This document shows, piece by piece, positions 44,795 to 55,770 of a stretch of 64,000 bases of DNA (within the stretch, counting starts at the first letter, position 1; each line of letters opens with the position of its first letter). A program made the position numbers and the translations under genes. Below the pieces are notes generated by a model. That model ran no database searches. It worked only from the letters and a program-made list of their open reading frames with translations, and was not told where the DNA came from. The stretch comes from Durusdinium trenchii (Eukaryota > Sar > Dinophyceae > Suessiales > Symbiodiniaceae), in assembly GCA_963970005.1 (NCBI GenBank), contig CAXAMN010021585.1, forward strand, positions 659,193-723,192. Direction: 5' to 3'.

Positions 44795-45287
44795 CGCGAA
44801 AGCAAATGTGTGAAGCTTCTTGTTCTGCGAAAGCTCGCGAAAGCGCCCTGCGCAGCTTTGGAACATTTTGAGCCGCGAAAGCAGATCGCGAAAGCAGGGC
44901 GGTGTTACGACTACTGTTGCAGGAACCATACAAAACCTAAATCAAAGCTGATCCACGCGAAAGCTCGCGAAAGCTCCGCGAAAGCTCCGCGAAAGCACCT
45001 ACAGCCTCCATCCAACCCATGCCCTTTCCAGGGCCCAGGAACCTTTTGAAAATGCATTTGCTGCCATAGGCATTCCAGGCTCAAGAAACTTAAGCCTTCT
45101 TTGGCATTCATGCCCGCCCAAGACAAGACTTGGTTTGATTTCACTGCCAAGTACAAGCGTGACAGCAGCACGCTTCGAAAGACAGCGGCACTGTTCCGAT
45201 GCACCGCGAAAGCGTTCGCGTAAGCACCTTTGATAAGCGTGTGCATCGCGTAGGCACCCTCTGCAGCCGCGAAAGTTCGCGAAAGCA
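44795..45287. repeat. Cluster of 11 GCGAAAGC motifs
   Basis: Exact GCGAAAGC at 44796, 44827, 44837, 44875, 44888, 44957, 44967, 44978, 44989, 45206 and 45279, plus variants (GCGTAAGC, GCGAAAGT). Several are 10-11 nt apart. Sequence between them is not otherwise repetitive. Confidence 0.85.
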
Positions 45288-45805
45288 TTGGCGAAGGTTC
45301 TGTTTTAGTGTATAGGCCCCAAGCAACCAAAAAAAACAATGATCATGTGATTGCCCACACATAGTGACAGAGGGCCAAGAAGTTGCAAACCGCCTTTCCG
45401 GATAAAGTTACAGCATGAATGGAATATACAGTTTTCATATAAATACAAAATATGATACATAAACATATATATATATTACATCACTAAAATACAAGGGTTT
45501 ATCAGGTGTTATCCTTTGCGATGCAACCGATGCAAAGTCAAAAACATCAAAGTGCCTGTGCTGGCCTGCTGGGCATGCTATTCTTGTGACCTCGACCTAG
45601 TACGTGTAGGCTTTGTGACCCTTTCATGGCAGCGACATGTACCTGGACCCTCCAAGATCGGTGTTTTCCTCGGTTTCCAAGTCCGTGGCCCAGAAAACAC
45701 ATGTTGGGGTCCAAAACCACCGGACTTGGAAGGTCTGGTAATTACATAAATGTATGGCTGTCCCATGGTGTGTTTGCGGCATTTTGCGGCCTGAAAACCA
45801 CGGGA

Positions 45806-45943
45806 TGAAGCAAACCATTGCGCCTTTGCTTTGCTTTCCCCGCGCAATTGGCCTTCAGCAGAAGCCTTCAGCAGAAGCAGCTCATATGCACGCAGCTCAG
45901 AGCCGTTCTTTTCCTGCTGAAGACTTTTGAATTTTTGGGCCAC
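45806..45943 (-). CDS. Exon-like segment on minus strand
   Basis: From an ATG (complement of 45941-45943) the frame reads MAQKFKSLQQEKNGSELRAY, ELLLLKASAEGQLRGESKAK and AQWFASS, helical and well composed, before a possible GTGGTT donor. The plus strand is also open (45806-45925), so the strand is uncertain. Family unknown. Confidence 0.3.
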
Positions 45944-45989
45944 TAGTTAAACACGGCTGCGCTAGGAGATTTGAAGCAAGGCAGAGCTG

Positions 45990-46240
45990 GGTGTGTATTA
46001 AAATAGAGAGGACCTCCCAAACACCTTTTCCAAGCAGAGAAATAGACCATTCTATTTAGGCAGGGCAAGAGGGTCTCCCCATGAACATACACGCCCGACT
46101 GGTGCATTGAATCCAGAGCTGCTCGGCCGAAAGACGCGCAGGAGATCGACCAACGGTCAGAACCGTGTTGGGGGCGACTGAAGCGCTGTTGGTGCAGATG
46201 GGTGTGCAGATTAAATCCGGGAGACCCTGGCCCTGTCTGG
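45990..46240. repeat. Dispersed GAGACCCTGGCCC repeat, clustered copies
   Basis: Related pieces at 45990-46020 (+), 46060-46110 (complement) and 46199-46240 (+), all near GTGTGTAT..AAAT and GGGAGACCCTGGCCC. Other copies at 33672-33720 and 37553-37600. Confidence 0.5.
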
Positions 46241-46478
46241 TTTATTTTCAGAACCTTCGAGGGGGTCGAATTGGAAAGTCTCCGTAGATTGATTCACATC
46301 CATATTTGCAGGCAGAAACGCGTTTGGTGAGAACAGCAGGTGTGTGGCCTGGATCATGGGAAATGTGACCGGAAGGTGCTGGGTCATGCTGGGTTGGCTG
46401 CACTGCACTCGAGAAAAGATCCCGCACGTGCTCAGGGTGTGCGTTTGACAGATGAGAGCGCGTTTGACAGATGAATGA

Positions 46479-46625
46479 TCAAATGAACAGCAAAACTCGG
46501 AGGAGATGGAGCCCGAAAATGGTTCGGTCCTACTCTACGGTGTGTTTCAAGAAGTTCACTACGATGTGGACCATCCCGTTTTCACGATGTGCCGAATCGG
46601 AAAGCATCAACGAAGCTTGGACTGA
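46479..46625 (+). CDS. Exon-like segment, unknown protein
   Basis: Open to TGA 46623-46625, with MEPENGSVLLYGVFQEVHYD, VDHPVFTMCRIGKHQRSLD after an ATG at 46506. An overlapping frame is also open. Family unknown. Confidence 0.28.
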   Translation, partial: SNEQQNSEEMEPENGSVLLYGVFQEVHYDVDHPVFTMCRIGKHQRSLD

Positions 46626-47023
46626 AACAGGTCTAGGGGATCATCATCGACACGCAGGCACGCCTGGCAGCGCGCTTCATTGCTCGAATGGCCTGGAGAT
46701 TCCTGTGACCTCCAGGTAGTGGGCTTCAAATGGCTGTGAGTCAAAAGCTGGAGCCCGTTTCACTGGTAGATTGACCATGTTTGGTGATCTTTTTGACCCA
46801 CAGCCAATGATGAACCATGATGAGTTGCTACTCGATCAACTATTGACGCCCGTTTTTGCGCTTCATGCGTAACATGCGCGGAAATATATCAAGCTGATCA
46901 CCCGCTAATTCACTGCAAGTTCAGCAACAGATAGAGGTTGTTTGGGCTGGCAAATAGGCTACTGCATGGCAGAATGTTTGAATGTATTTATTTATATAAG
47001 CAATTGATAAACAAGCACAAGAT

Positions 47024-47218
47024 GTGAGAAACATCTCACATGTCCGTGATCGGGCCGTGTCCATTGAGGAAAGCTCTTGGAACGACCCCCAGCTGCTCCT
47101 CCAGCATTCCATTGTGCCTCGACCAGAATTCCAATGGCAGGGAGAGGAAGCGAATTCCTCCAAATCATCCACCTGCCCGGAGTACCAGTGGTATTCGAAC
47201 CCATCTGTGCGGTTGTAG
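47024..47218 (+). CDS. Exon-like segment, 64 codons
   Basis: Ends at a TAG (47216-47218). It contains SHVRDRAVSIEESSWNDPQL, LLQHSIVPRPEFQWQGEEAN and SSKSSTCPEYQWYSNPS. Hydrophilic and well composed; no splice site is obvious. Family unknown. Confidence 0.37.
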   Translation: MRNISHVRDRAVSIEESSWNDPQLLLQHSIVPRPEFQWQGEEANSSKSSTCPEYQWYSNPSVRL

Positions 47219-47378
47219 AAAGATCATGAACCCGACACTCCAATGTACTTGCAAAATATTTACCTACGTTGAGGATCATTGAATTATTGGCGTTGTTTCA
47301 GGGGTCAATGTAGGCAGATATCCCGTACATGGAGTAGTTAGGTCATATTATGTTTTGACAATTTGACATGTGTATTTA

Positions 47379-47470
47379 CTATATATATATAATTATACTA
47401 TATATATATATATACACAAAGATATGCAATGTTATATACTGGTATATATAATATACTATATACGCACGTC
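47379..47470. repeat. AT-rich TATATA tract
   Basis: Runs of (TA)n broken by short unique sequence. Confidence 0.8.
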
Positions 47471-48090
47471 CTTGGGCTAATAGTATGACCAGATGTCGAA
47501 TCCCCTGCAGCGTTGACCGGGAGGGCCACAGCGTGAAATTGCTTGGAACATCTTGGAACGACTGACCAGAAGGGGAAGACGTAGAAGAGTTTAGAGCCCA
47601 AGGTTTTGAGGGGTGCTGTTCACTGTTCACCCAAGGATGGTGGATGATTTTGATTAAGCAATGGTTAACCTTTGACCCTCTCTTGGCTTCAGATGATGAG
47701 AGGATCGATGAGAGGATGGGGTGCTGAACAGTATGACAAGTTGAGTGTAGGGAATTCCGCATGTTCACGGCATTCTCAGAGGAAGTATGGTGATTGAGTT
47801 TGCAGCATGTTGAACATTATACTAGTAAGGTTTACAGTATGTCAAGACACAAACTGTGGAATCCATTTGGTTGTATTTCAGTGTTGATTTGTTTCAGGCA
47901 CTCGGCACTCGTGCTGCAAACCCGACAGATTGCAATCATGCAAGCCACTCGCCAACCTAGAGGGAGCTTGCCGGCTTGCCATCTGGTTTTAGTTTGACGG
48001 TTTCCGCGAAATGGTCGTCCTTTGCGCTGTGAATCAGTCCTCACTTCACGGCGTCGTTCCTTCGCAACCACCCGTCAGGGTCGGCCAACG

Positions 48091-48360
48091 GTTCAGGTGG
48101 AACGGGAAAGACAGCGCGACCTGATACGACAATTGTATCATCACTTCGGCCAGTACCTGGGCGAACAGCAGAAACGCCGGATTGGACGCGCGGATTGGAC
48201 GCGAGGGTCAACGCATCACAGGACGCGAGGGATCGGGGGGAGGGAAGGCTTTGAAAGATGGACAAGGGTGGGGTGCTCGATGTTTCTGGGATTCTCATGG
48301 GTTTTTCATGTTTTTGTTGCTATATGGTTGAGGCTACTGGCTAGACCAACGGTTCCTTAG
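48091..48360 (+). CDS. Exon-like segment, helical
   Basis: After an AG acceptor (CAACGGTTCAG) the frame reads VERERQRDLIRQLYHHFGQY, LGEQQKRRIGRADW, then becomes GC-repeat-like and hydrophobic (FLGFSWVFHVFVAIWLRLLA) to a TAG. Probably only the first 40 codons could be coding. Family unknown. Confidence 0.33.
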   Translation, partial: VQVERERQRDLIRQLYHHFGQYLGEQQKRRIGRADWTRGSTHHRTRGIGGREGFERWTRVGCSMFLGFSWVFHVFVAIWLRLLARPTVP

Positions 48361-49757
48361 ATGTTCCAAGAGAAAGGTTCTATGGTTCCTTAGATGTTCT
48401 TGGAGGGTGCCATGGGCGGCCCATCGCTGTTCAATCCCAGTGTCGCTCTCCTTACCGCTCGACCGAGGCATAAGAACCGGCGCAAGATCACTCTCATTGT
48501 GCCCTGGACGGCGATTTCTGCTCGGATGGGGGTTCCTGGATTGTATGATGTGTTAAGACTTTAAGTGTAACAGGCAATTGTTCATGGTCAAAAGACCAGT
48601 CCAGGCCATAATCGCATTGCATGTTTTATGTTGCAACCTTGCACACCTCATTGGAGAATCGATGTCATTTGCTGCATGTGTGGGCAGTTCTTTCCATGTA
48701 AAGAGTGACCCCTGTTGGAATCCCTCAGAGGGAACCTGTTGTAGACGTATTCTGCTGGAAGCATCGTGCTTTTAAGGGACCCAAACGGTCCAAACTCTGA
48801 AAGATGCCTGGCACCCCATTCGAAGTGTAGTACTTCTTTTCTCCGGTGGGTGTAGGCATTCCAAGACTAGTGCAAAAATGTGAGAAACGCGGCCGCATTC
48901 TATCTTTCAGCTTTGGTCGAAATCCTTGACATGAACCTCAGGGATACAGACCTTTAGCACAAAGCCTTGTTATGCCTTGTTTATTTACTCGGAGCCAACA
49001 AAGAGGCAACGGAGCATCACAAATTGAATCACATTGATACAATATCTTAATCCCCGGAGCCTTTGAACTTCAACCTGTTGTGTGCTTCCTACGTAAACTT
49101 CTACTAGCTTTGATTAGTATCAGAATCTGGTAGAACTCTCGCAAGCCAGTCTAATGCCTGAATGGTGAATGCAAGAATCACAATTGTCCTGATCCACGGA
49201 TGACCAACCTATAAAATACGTATATCATATACATATATTTCTATGTCGCAAACCATCCATGTATGGAATAGTTACTTACATTAGTAAATGTTTGCTTCAT
49301 TGCTTCATTGCTTTACAAGTGTCTCAGTCACAGGCGCTGCCGATACCCTGTTACCGCCACGAAGATGGCAGCTGCGTTTGAAAACGAACATGAACGCTGG
49401 AACTGCTGCACCACGGAGGTCGAAAACTGGGCTTCGACCCATATGTTTGACTGTTGATGATACAGTGGTTGACTGTAGTGATATGATGTCATACACCCTT
49501 TCAAGATGTTTTCTATGTGGGGTTCCATATAAACCACCATGCTTGGGGCCCTTGGTGCAATTCTACTCCAGTCAACCACTGTACTTCAGATCTTCATAGA
49601 ATCCCAGTCAATAATCGTTTACATGATGCATCAGGTTCTTCATACCGTGGCCCTTGGAGGTCCGAATCAATCATCGAGTGGTGCAGGATGTTGGTGGTTT
49701 TCTGATGGATCAGGTGTGTTCTGAAGACATGTTTCGGAGCCCGGAAAAGCCCCATAG

Positions 49758-50312
49758 CTTGAGTTCCGCAGAAGGCCCAAGCGGCTTCATGACACATACT
49801 TCAAAAAGAAATCTCCAAGCAGCCCTACTTCCGCGGCAAAGCCTATTTGGTCGTTGAAACCAGAAGGACATCTTGTCCTGGGCAGGACCACTTCATGCGC
49901 CTGGAACGAGAGGCTTTATCTTCAGGCCGCGGCCGCTGCCAGTGAAGCGAACGAGATGGCCAGGCCGCACATGGCCAAGTCGTTTTCTCGCCTTGAAGAG
50001 GCCACGATTGTCAAGTGCAGAAAGCGCCACTCACTTGAGTTCAGCAACTGGACACCCTGAAGTCAGAGATCCAAATAGAGGTGACGAGAGGTGACGGCCA
50101 GCGGCTTTTGTGGGCTGCACTTCGTTCAGCACGCCTCGCCACGGGCAGTAGGCCCTGGTGGACCTATTGATGGAAGTGATCGAAGAAACCCAGACCATCC
50201 ATGGGACTTGGAGTCAGAAATGGGGGAAATGTATGTGACTATTGCATGGTTGGTCTGGGAAAGATTATATAAGATTGAGCCAGTGAGAAAGCACAGTGCT
50301 TGTCGCCTGTGA
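49758..50312 (+). pseudogene. Coding-like block using three frames
   Basis: A 100-codon frame (49758-50060) reads LEFRRRPKRLHDTYFKKKSP ... RLEEATIVKCRKRHSLEFSN. A second (50052-50168) reads QQLDTLKSEIQIEVTRGDGQ, RLLWAALRSARLATG. A third (to 50312) reads GPIDGSDRRNPDHPWDLESE, MGEMYVTIAWLVWERLYKIE. Each is well composed where the others stop, so this is either one coding region with frameshifts or several exons whose boundaries I cannot place. Confidence 0.42.
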
Positions 50313-50467
50313 CTGCCTGCGCAAGCCCGCAAGAGGGTGGAAGGGTGAGGGATGGTGAGGGCTTGTTGGTGTTCACAAGACCTTACCCTGTTTGACTCAA
50401 TGGTCCTTGACGAAAATAAGATGGGTAAGGTATGCTATGCTCTATCGGTAGCTGTGCTTCTTTTCAG

Positions 50468-50670
50468 CGCTTCACGCCCCTCCCACTGAGGATTTTGAGG
50501 ATCAGTTTGAGGACGAAGGTGTTCAAGGCATGGGTCTTTCGTTTTGCTGTTCTATCCACAAGTCCAACCTTTTCAAGAATCGGAGAGCTCCTGGTGATCC
50601 TGGTGTTCTTCCCTACGGGTTCTTCTCCCCTAACCTGGGGAGAACCTGGTTCGTCATCCTGGGTTTCTGA
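50468..50670 (+). CDS. Candidate terminal exon
   Basis: A strong acceptor (GCTGTGCTTCTTTTCAG) is followed by LHAPPTEDFEDQFEDEGVQG, MGLSFCCSIHKSNLFKNRRA and PGDPGVLPYGFFSPNLGRTW, ending in TGA. The alternative frame on + is also open but less acidic/basic balanced. Family unknown. Confidence 0.42.
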
Positions 50671-50729
50671 AGCAAGTCCATGTTATACTAGGATGTGTGT
50701 TTAGCCATGTTTAGATCTGTTTAGCCTAA

Positions 50730-50969
50730 ATGCCGAATCCTGTTACTGAAGCATTTCGCACGTTTCTGAAGCACGGGCCGTCTTTTCGGAGTAGAGTGAC
50801 ATGGGCTTCTTTCCCACCCAAAAAGCACTGGGATTTGGGCGCAGCCGTCAGCGGGCTATACAGATTGCACAGGGATCTGGAGAATGAAACTTCTCTCATG
50901 ATGAATCTCTTGGACATCCACTGGTATGAAGCCCAGGCACACAAGACTACCAGGTCAATTGATCTATGA
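50730..50969 (+). CDS. 79-residue ORF with ATG, unknown
   Basis: Runs from an ATG to a TGA: MPNPVTEAFRTFLKHGPSFR, SRVTWASFPPKKHWDLGAAV, SGLYRLHRDLENETSLMMNL, LDIHWYEAQAHKTTRSIDL. Mixed helical composition without repeats. Could be a small gene or an exon of the block just upstream. Family unknown. Confidence 0.42.
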   Translation: MPNPVTEAFRTFLKHGPSFRSRVTWASFPPKKHWDLGAAVSGLYRLHRDLENETSLMMNLLDIHWYEAQAHKTTRSIDL

Positions 50970-51028
50970 TCCAATTTAGATCGATGCCTTTCAAAAATGA
51001 ACAAACTGTCAGGATGCCGCTAAATTAG

Positions 51029-51150
51029 ACAAAGCAAAGCAATGAGTTTGGATTCTTCAAAGCGCCTGTTCAGGGTCAGAGTTCGGACCAATCCCAGTTT
51101 GAGACAGATTTGTCAGAAAGCTTTTGTCATTTAGCAGGATGTGGTTTTCG
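51029..51150 (+). CDS. Exon-like segment, unknown protein
   Basis: NEFGFFKAPVQGQSSDQSQF, ETDLSESFCHLAG, after which the frame runs into a fragment of a dispersed palindrome (51219-51245). Family unknown. Confidence 0.32.
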
Positions 51151-52516
51151 GGGACCACAAATCATGCCTAGCATTGCATGTTCCCATCAAATCAACGAAG
51201 AATCAATTCATCCCAGTGGGGCTCCAGTCGTACTTCCTCACGTTCGGCATCAGTCATGGACCCTCCTGGCACCCCCAAACACCTTGTCCCACCGAACCGA
51301 AAAGAAGGGTGCGACCGGGAGGGAGGTGTTGGGTACATGAAACCGCCCTTGAATTGCATGATCATCGGGCACAAACGGAATGAGAATCCACGCTTTAAGG
51401 ATATGTCATGCACTGCACCTTTTTTTTTTGTGCACGGATGCCTTTTGCAAAAGCGTGCATGACTTTTGCATGACGCATGCTTTGGCCAGGTCTTATGAAC
51501 CTCCTAGACATTTATCCGGATAGCGCTTGGTCGCTCTTCAAGCAGCCTCTTCGACTGCAGATTGGCCACCGGTCCACCCAGCAGGTTCTTTTAGGGTCCT
51601 CAGCAAGGTTGGTCAACTCAGAAACTGGAAGGCAAAACTTAGAAACTTGAAAGCAACAAAACCATACAAAACCTTGAATGCAACAAACATATGCCGGACA
51701 AAGAACGATAGGTTTCGAATCCCTTGTGAAAATTCCTCTACAAATTGGGTCAACCCCTATATTGGAAACGACCATTTTGTAGAGAAAATGTTGGTTTTCT
51801 ATAGAATCACTGTCCTGGGTGTTCCTGTTTTGCAGAGTGATCAGGGTAAATTTTGAGCATGTTAGCAAAAACATGATTTGCAAGGCAGGGTCCACTTTAT
51901 AGAAACGAAACATTTGTTTGTTGTTTTAAATATGTTTCCGCTGACTCGAGCATGTGCACCCACCCACCATAATTTTGTAGAGGGTTAGAAGCCATTTTGT
52001 AGAGATGGGTGTTTAAGCATCTTTCTTGGAGGGGTTGATCTTATAGAGGGCACACTTTTCTGATAAATTTATGTGAGCCCACTCAGGCCAACCCCCAACC
52101 CACTATTATACACTTAAAGTTTCTATCTTGGGGGGCTTGATTTTATAGATGGATTGGTTGGTTTGGACTTGGGGTGAGGCATTTGTAGATACAAAATGCA
52201 CCCCCGGGGTTGTCGTGTGAATTTTACAGGGGATGGTTTTGGCTCAGAATTTGCTCCAAGAGCCCAGCCAAAAACAAACAAATTGTGGCCCACAGATGAT
52301 TTTTGGCAGGACGACCGTGTGCGCGTGGATGCCATATGGGGTAGGTGGAAGACATTTGGAGTATTCAGTATTCTGTTTGGTCACTGTAGGTCAATGTAAA
52401 CAGTTGACCCGACCAACGTGTAGATGACATACCCTGCATGCAACAAACATGGAAGTGAAACATGGGGGTAAGAGTAGGAGCAATCCCACTTCTCTTGAGA
52501 GTAACCACTACAGTGA

Positions 52517-52945
52517 CTACAGAGCTCTTCCAATACTGTAAGGCACTTTGATGGAGAGAGGCCTTGGCACGGTGATATCTCCCCATTTGCTCCCCTTTCG
52601 AGGCTGGACGACAATGGGGATGGAAGCATCACGGAGGTGGCCGGGGGATGAGAGCGGATGGAAGGGGGCGCGATCGAGCGCTTGGCTACACTGAAGATCA
52701 GCAGAGCTACATGAAGAGCCACGTGGCTCGTTGGAAGCTTGAGAGGCGGCTAAAATAGCACACACGGCTAGAAGAAGGAGTGGTAAAGCCAGGATGGCCA
52801 GGATGGCTAGATGTTTCACTCCCAGGTTTGCTTTGAAAGCACTCTCTTTCTCCGCTTGAGCCACTGAGAGACCATCATCAACTTGCCAGCTACAGCTCTT
52901 GCGTATGGGCGAGGGCTTGCCAACGAGAACTGAGGCCGACCCCAC
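52517..52945 (-). CDS. 142-codon minus frame with one membrane helix
   Basis: Contains DDGLSVAQAEKESAFKANLG followed by a clear hydrophobic helix, HLAILAILALPLLLLAVCAI, then a Ser/Pro-rich tail. It would be a single-pass membrane protein if translated. The start codon is not convincing, and a plus-strand frame begins at its 5' end. Family unknown. Confidence 0.33.
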   Translation of the reverse strand: MGSASVLVGKPSPIRKSCSWQVDDGLSVAQAEKESAFKANLGVKHLAILAILALPLLLLAVCAILAASQASNEPRGSSCSSADLQCSQALDRAPFHPLSSPGHLRDASIPIVVQPRKGSKWGDITVPRPLSIKVPYSIGRAL

Positions 52946-53360
52946 ATGGCGAGAGACATGTCAACATCGGGGAGTCTCTTTCTCCAGCTTCACATCACCA
53001 TCGCAGCGTCGGAGAAAGTCGTTTTCCTCGTCGAGGATCCTCTGCTGTCATGAGAGCTCAGTCGGATGGATCGCCGTTCGCGGCCACAAGGACCTCAGTG
53101 CGATCCGTCCATCAGTGGTCGCTCTGGCACGTGCGATCGGTCCTTTCCTCGACCTCACTGGACCAGGCACTGAGGTGATCACTAGTGACAGGCACGTGCC
53201 AGGTCACCGCGAAATGTGGACCTGCTGTTTCGAGCGTGCGATTCCAAGAGAAAACCATCACCTCACCATGACCAGCAACCGGGTGGACGGCTTGAAAAGC
53301 CCAGGCGTTCTAAAGAGAACGTGCTCCCAATACCACTCATTGTTTTTTCTATGCCAATAG
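52899..53360 (+). CDS. 153-codon plus frame, unknown
   Basis: Contains GPFLDLTGPGTEVITSDRHV and CCFERAIPRENHHLTMTSNR. A second plus frame over 52950-53060 is equally well composed, so at most part of this is coding. Confidence 0.3.
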   Translation: MRMGEGLPTRTEADPTWRETCQHRGVSFSSFTSPSQRRRKSFSSSRILCCHESSVGWIAVRGHKDLSAIRPSVVALARAIGPFLDLTGPGTEVITSDRHVPGHREMWTCCFERAIPRENHHLTMTSNRVDGLKSPGVLKRTCSQYHSLFFLCQ

Positions 53361-53406
53361 TTAGTCGAGTTGTCCGTGCAAATCCTAAATCAGTCTAGGC
53401 AGCCTT

Positions 53407-54978
53407 GTGGAAGATCCCCTTCCTCATCAGCGAAGGCAAGATGAAAGCAAAGAAACCCAGACCATCCATGCACTGTCGACCCCCCAAGGGATGGCTTTTG
53501 GAGCCTGGTTCATGGAGGTGTGGTTCGTTGACACATATTATGGACACCCCGGTAGCCAGCAATTGGCACCCCCGAAGTGGTATGGAATAAAGTTATACCA
53601 ACAGAGGTATCCAGTGACCTTATATAGGACCCTACCAGGGTTGGTATACGCAACCCATGACCTTGACCAATCCCATGGTCTGGTCGGTGATGGAACCACG
53701 TGGACGACCCAGCGGGTCCGACCTGGTGAAGGTGGGAAATCAGTGGAAGGGTTCCTAGTAGGGCATAGGGCATGGGACACCTTGCTTCGTTACAAGAAAT
53801 GCAAGGCATATAGCCATGAGAGGAAGCATGAAGGAAACAATTCAATCTATCAAGTACCCATAAGTAGTAGGGGCTTGTAAGAGCAAGTCTTGCATACAGC
53901 AAGATCACTCGCACATTTGCCAAAATGACAGAGTCTATCAGACGACATGAGCCTAAGCGAATGCTATACAAAAGAGCATTGTATACCCCTTGACAGAAGT
54001 CAAATATACATCTCGCGTAAAGGCTCCCGGGAGATGCTTAAAGGGTACCCTTTAGCACTCGATCACTCAAACAAATGTACCATCCGCACAACGCCGTTCC
54101 GGAGTGTGCAGGAATGCAGTAATTAAATGCAAGAATTCCGAGTAGCGGACGAGCAGCCCTTGTCAGCACAAAGCAAAGACCGGCAACACTCATCATGCTC
54201 GGTTTGGGATCCGTCGGAGTTCACCTAGACATGAGCGCGGCAACGTAGAGTCATCAAGTCTGTACAGTCAAAATTGAGAGGTCAAAGCTATACAAGACCA
54301 AGGAAAAAGAAAAGAAAGTAGTGAGGGAAATTCGACATCATGTCAGCACAAAATGTGCATCAAAGTGCGCTCAGTAAAGCAGAAGAGTCCCAAGGAGTTT
54401 CCAACAAGTGGATAGTGAGGTCTGCGCATCAAACGCGGTGCGTGCATCGTCTCACCACCCTCCACGACGTCACCCCCGCCATGCACGCTGTCGTGGAAGG
54501 TATAGGTGGCGGGGATCTATCAAGTACCCATAATCCAGCTGCAACCCGTTGGGGGGTTGCATTCAGCGTGAGACCATCACCCAAAGCAGCACGGTTCAAT
54601 CCCAAAGACATTTGTCCTCAACAAGTGTTTCGACGTGATCTACTCCAGGGCTTCAGATTGTACTGTAGTTGATCAATAGTTACAAAGCCTCACAGCTTCA
54701 CAGGCTCGACTCCTAAGCCTTTACCTCTTTTACCATACACTCCACCCTCTTTATCCGCTTCAACTAGAAGACCACCGATCCGGGCCAAATCCAACCAGCT
54801 CCCGCCCCCCGGAAATGACCCGCGACCGGCGTTCGGCGTCCCCAAGCGGCGCCAGGAAGAGTTCGTGAATGGCGTCTTCTGCCTAAAGGGCGCTGCGAAG
54901 TCGTGGGACATGGCACCCCGGCCGAGTCAGAAGGGCCGAGAAGGGGTGGGCGGGTTCGGCATGGCGTTTTGGAGCTGA
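53407..54978 (+). pseudogene. Degenerate 1.57-kb reading frame with few stops
   Basis: One frame stays coding-like over 524 codons with only about nine stops. The first 157 codons are uninterrupted (GMAFGAWFMEVWFVDTYYGH, PPKWYGIKLYQQRYPVTLYR). After stops near 53.9-54.3 kb, an ATG at 54340 opens 110 codons to a TGA at 54670-54672, and the same frame then runs on 100 codons (GNDPRPAFGVPKRRQEEFVN, GVFCLKGAAKSWDMAPRP). CTATCAAGTACCCATAA occurs twice, near 53848 and 54517. No introns are evident. Looks like a decayed intronless gene or retroelement protein; family not recognised. Confidence 0.42.
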
Positions 54979-55224
54979 GGTGAACAAAGGAACTGGGAAG
55001 TACCGTGTTTTACAAAGGCCTGTGTGTAAAGCTCATCGAAGATCATGCACTGTATGCCAGGGTTCCTGGTCACTAGTGCGCCAGTCACTTGGATGAGTGG
55101 GTTCCATGATTTCCAGTGGCTTCGCCGAAGGGGAAGGACGGGCCTCGAAGGGGACGGTTCCCTCGGTCCGGCTCGAGCGGCTCGGTGTTTCGGATTCCGG
55201 CTCCGCGGCAGGTCGTTACAGTGC

Positions 55225-55228
<4 letters not shown>

Positions 55229-55269
<41 letters not shown>

Positions 55270-55270
55270 G
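55229..55270. repeat. (CT)n microsatellite
   Basis: CT dinucleotides from about 55229 to 55269 with one G interruption. Confidence 0.95.
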
Positions 55271-55527
55271 CTGTATGTATGTGTATGTGTACCTCTATTT
55301 ATAGACTCTATTTGTATGTATTAGAATGTGTGAAGCCTGTGAAGCAATCTCTTTTAAGAAAGTATGGCCTGTGAATGTTTGAATGCCAGAGTTACCGACT
55401 AGGCACGGACTAGGCATAACACGACCAATCGCAATGAACAGGTCCAAGACACCAAGAGGTTCTTTAATTCTAAATGATCAGATGGCCGACATGCTGTCGT
55501 TGCATGATTTTTCATTGCGACCGCACA

Positions 55528-55619
55528 GGGGGCCACGCTAAATCTCCGGACCCAGTTGACCCAGTTTACCTCAACTGGGTTCAACTGTCAACTGGGTCCG
55601 GAGATTTAGCCTGGCCCCC
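55528..55619. repeat. 33-bp inverted repeat hairpin
   Basis: Arms at 55528-55560 and 55587-55619 match at 32 of 33 positions (core AATCTCCGGACCCAGTTGAC), with a 26-nt loop. It abuts the compound trinucleotide array; CAACTGGGTT pieces recur on the far side of that array. Confidence 0.9.
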
Positions 55620-55632
55620 TCCTCAATTGGGT

Positions 55633-55697
55633 CCACCACCACCACCACCACCACCACCACCACCACCACCACCACCACCACGACGACGACGACGACG

Positions 55698-55731
<34 letters not shown>

Positions 55732-55770
55732 CTGGTGCTGCTGCTGCTGCTGCTGCTGCTGTTGCTGCTA
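55633..55770. repeat. Compound trinucleotide array CCA-CGA-CTA-CTG
   Basis: (CCA)16, then about six CGA, about eleven CTA and about ten CTG, in unbroken phase. On + it would read Pro, Arg, then Leu runs. Each block differs from the last by one base of the triplet. Confidence 0.93.

Noticed and set aside
47205-47225. TTCGAACCC, resembling a tRNA T-loop
   Set aside because: No matching acceptor or anticodon stems nearby.
52229-52238. TTTTGGCTCA, matching part of the dinoflagellate spliced leader
   Set aside because: Only ten bases match and the flanks do not; expected by chance in 64 kb.
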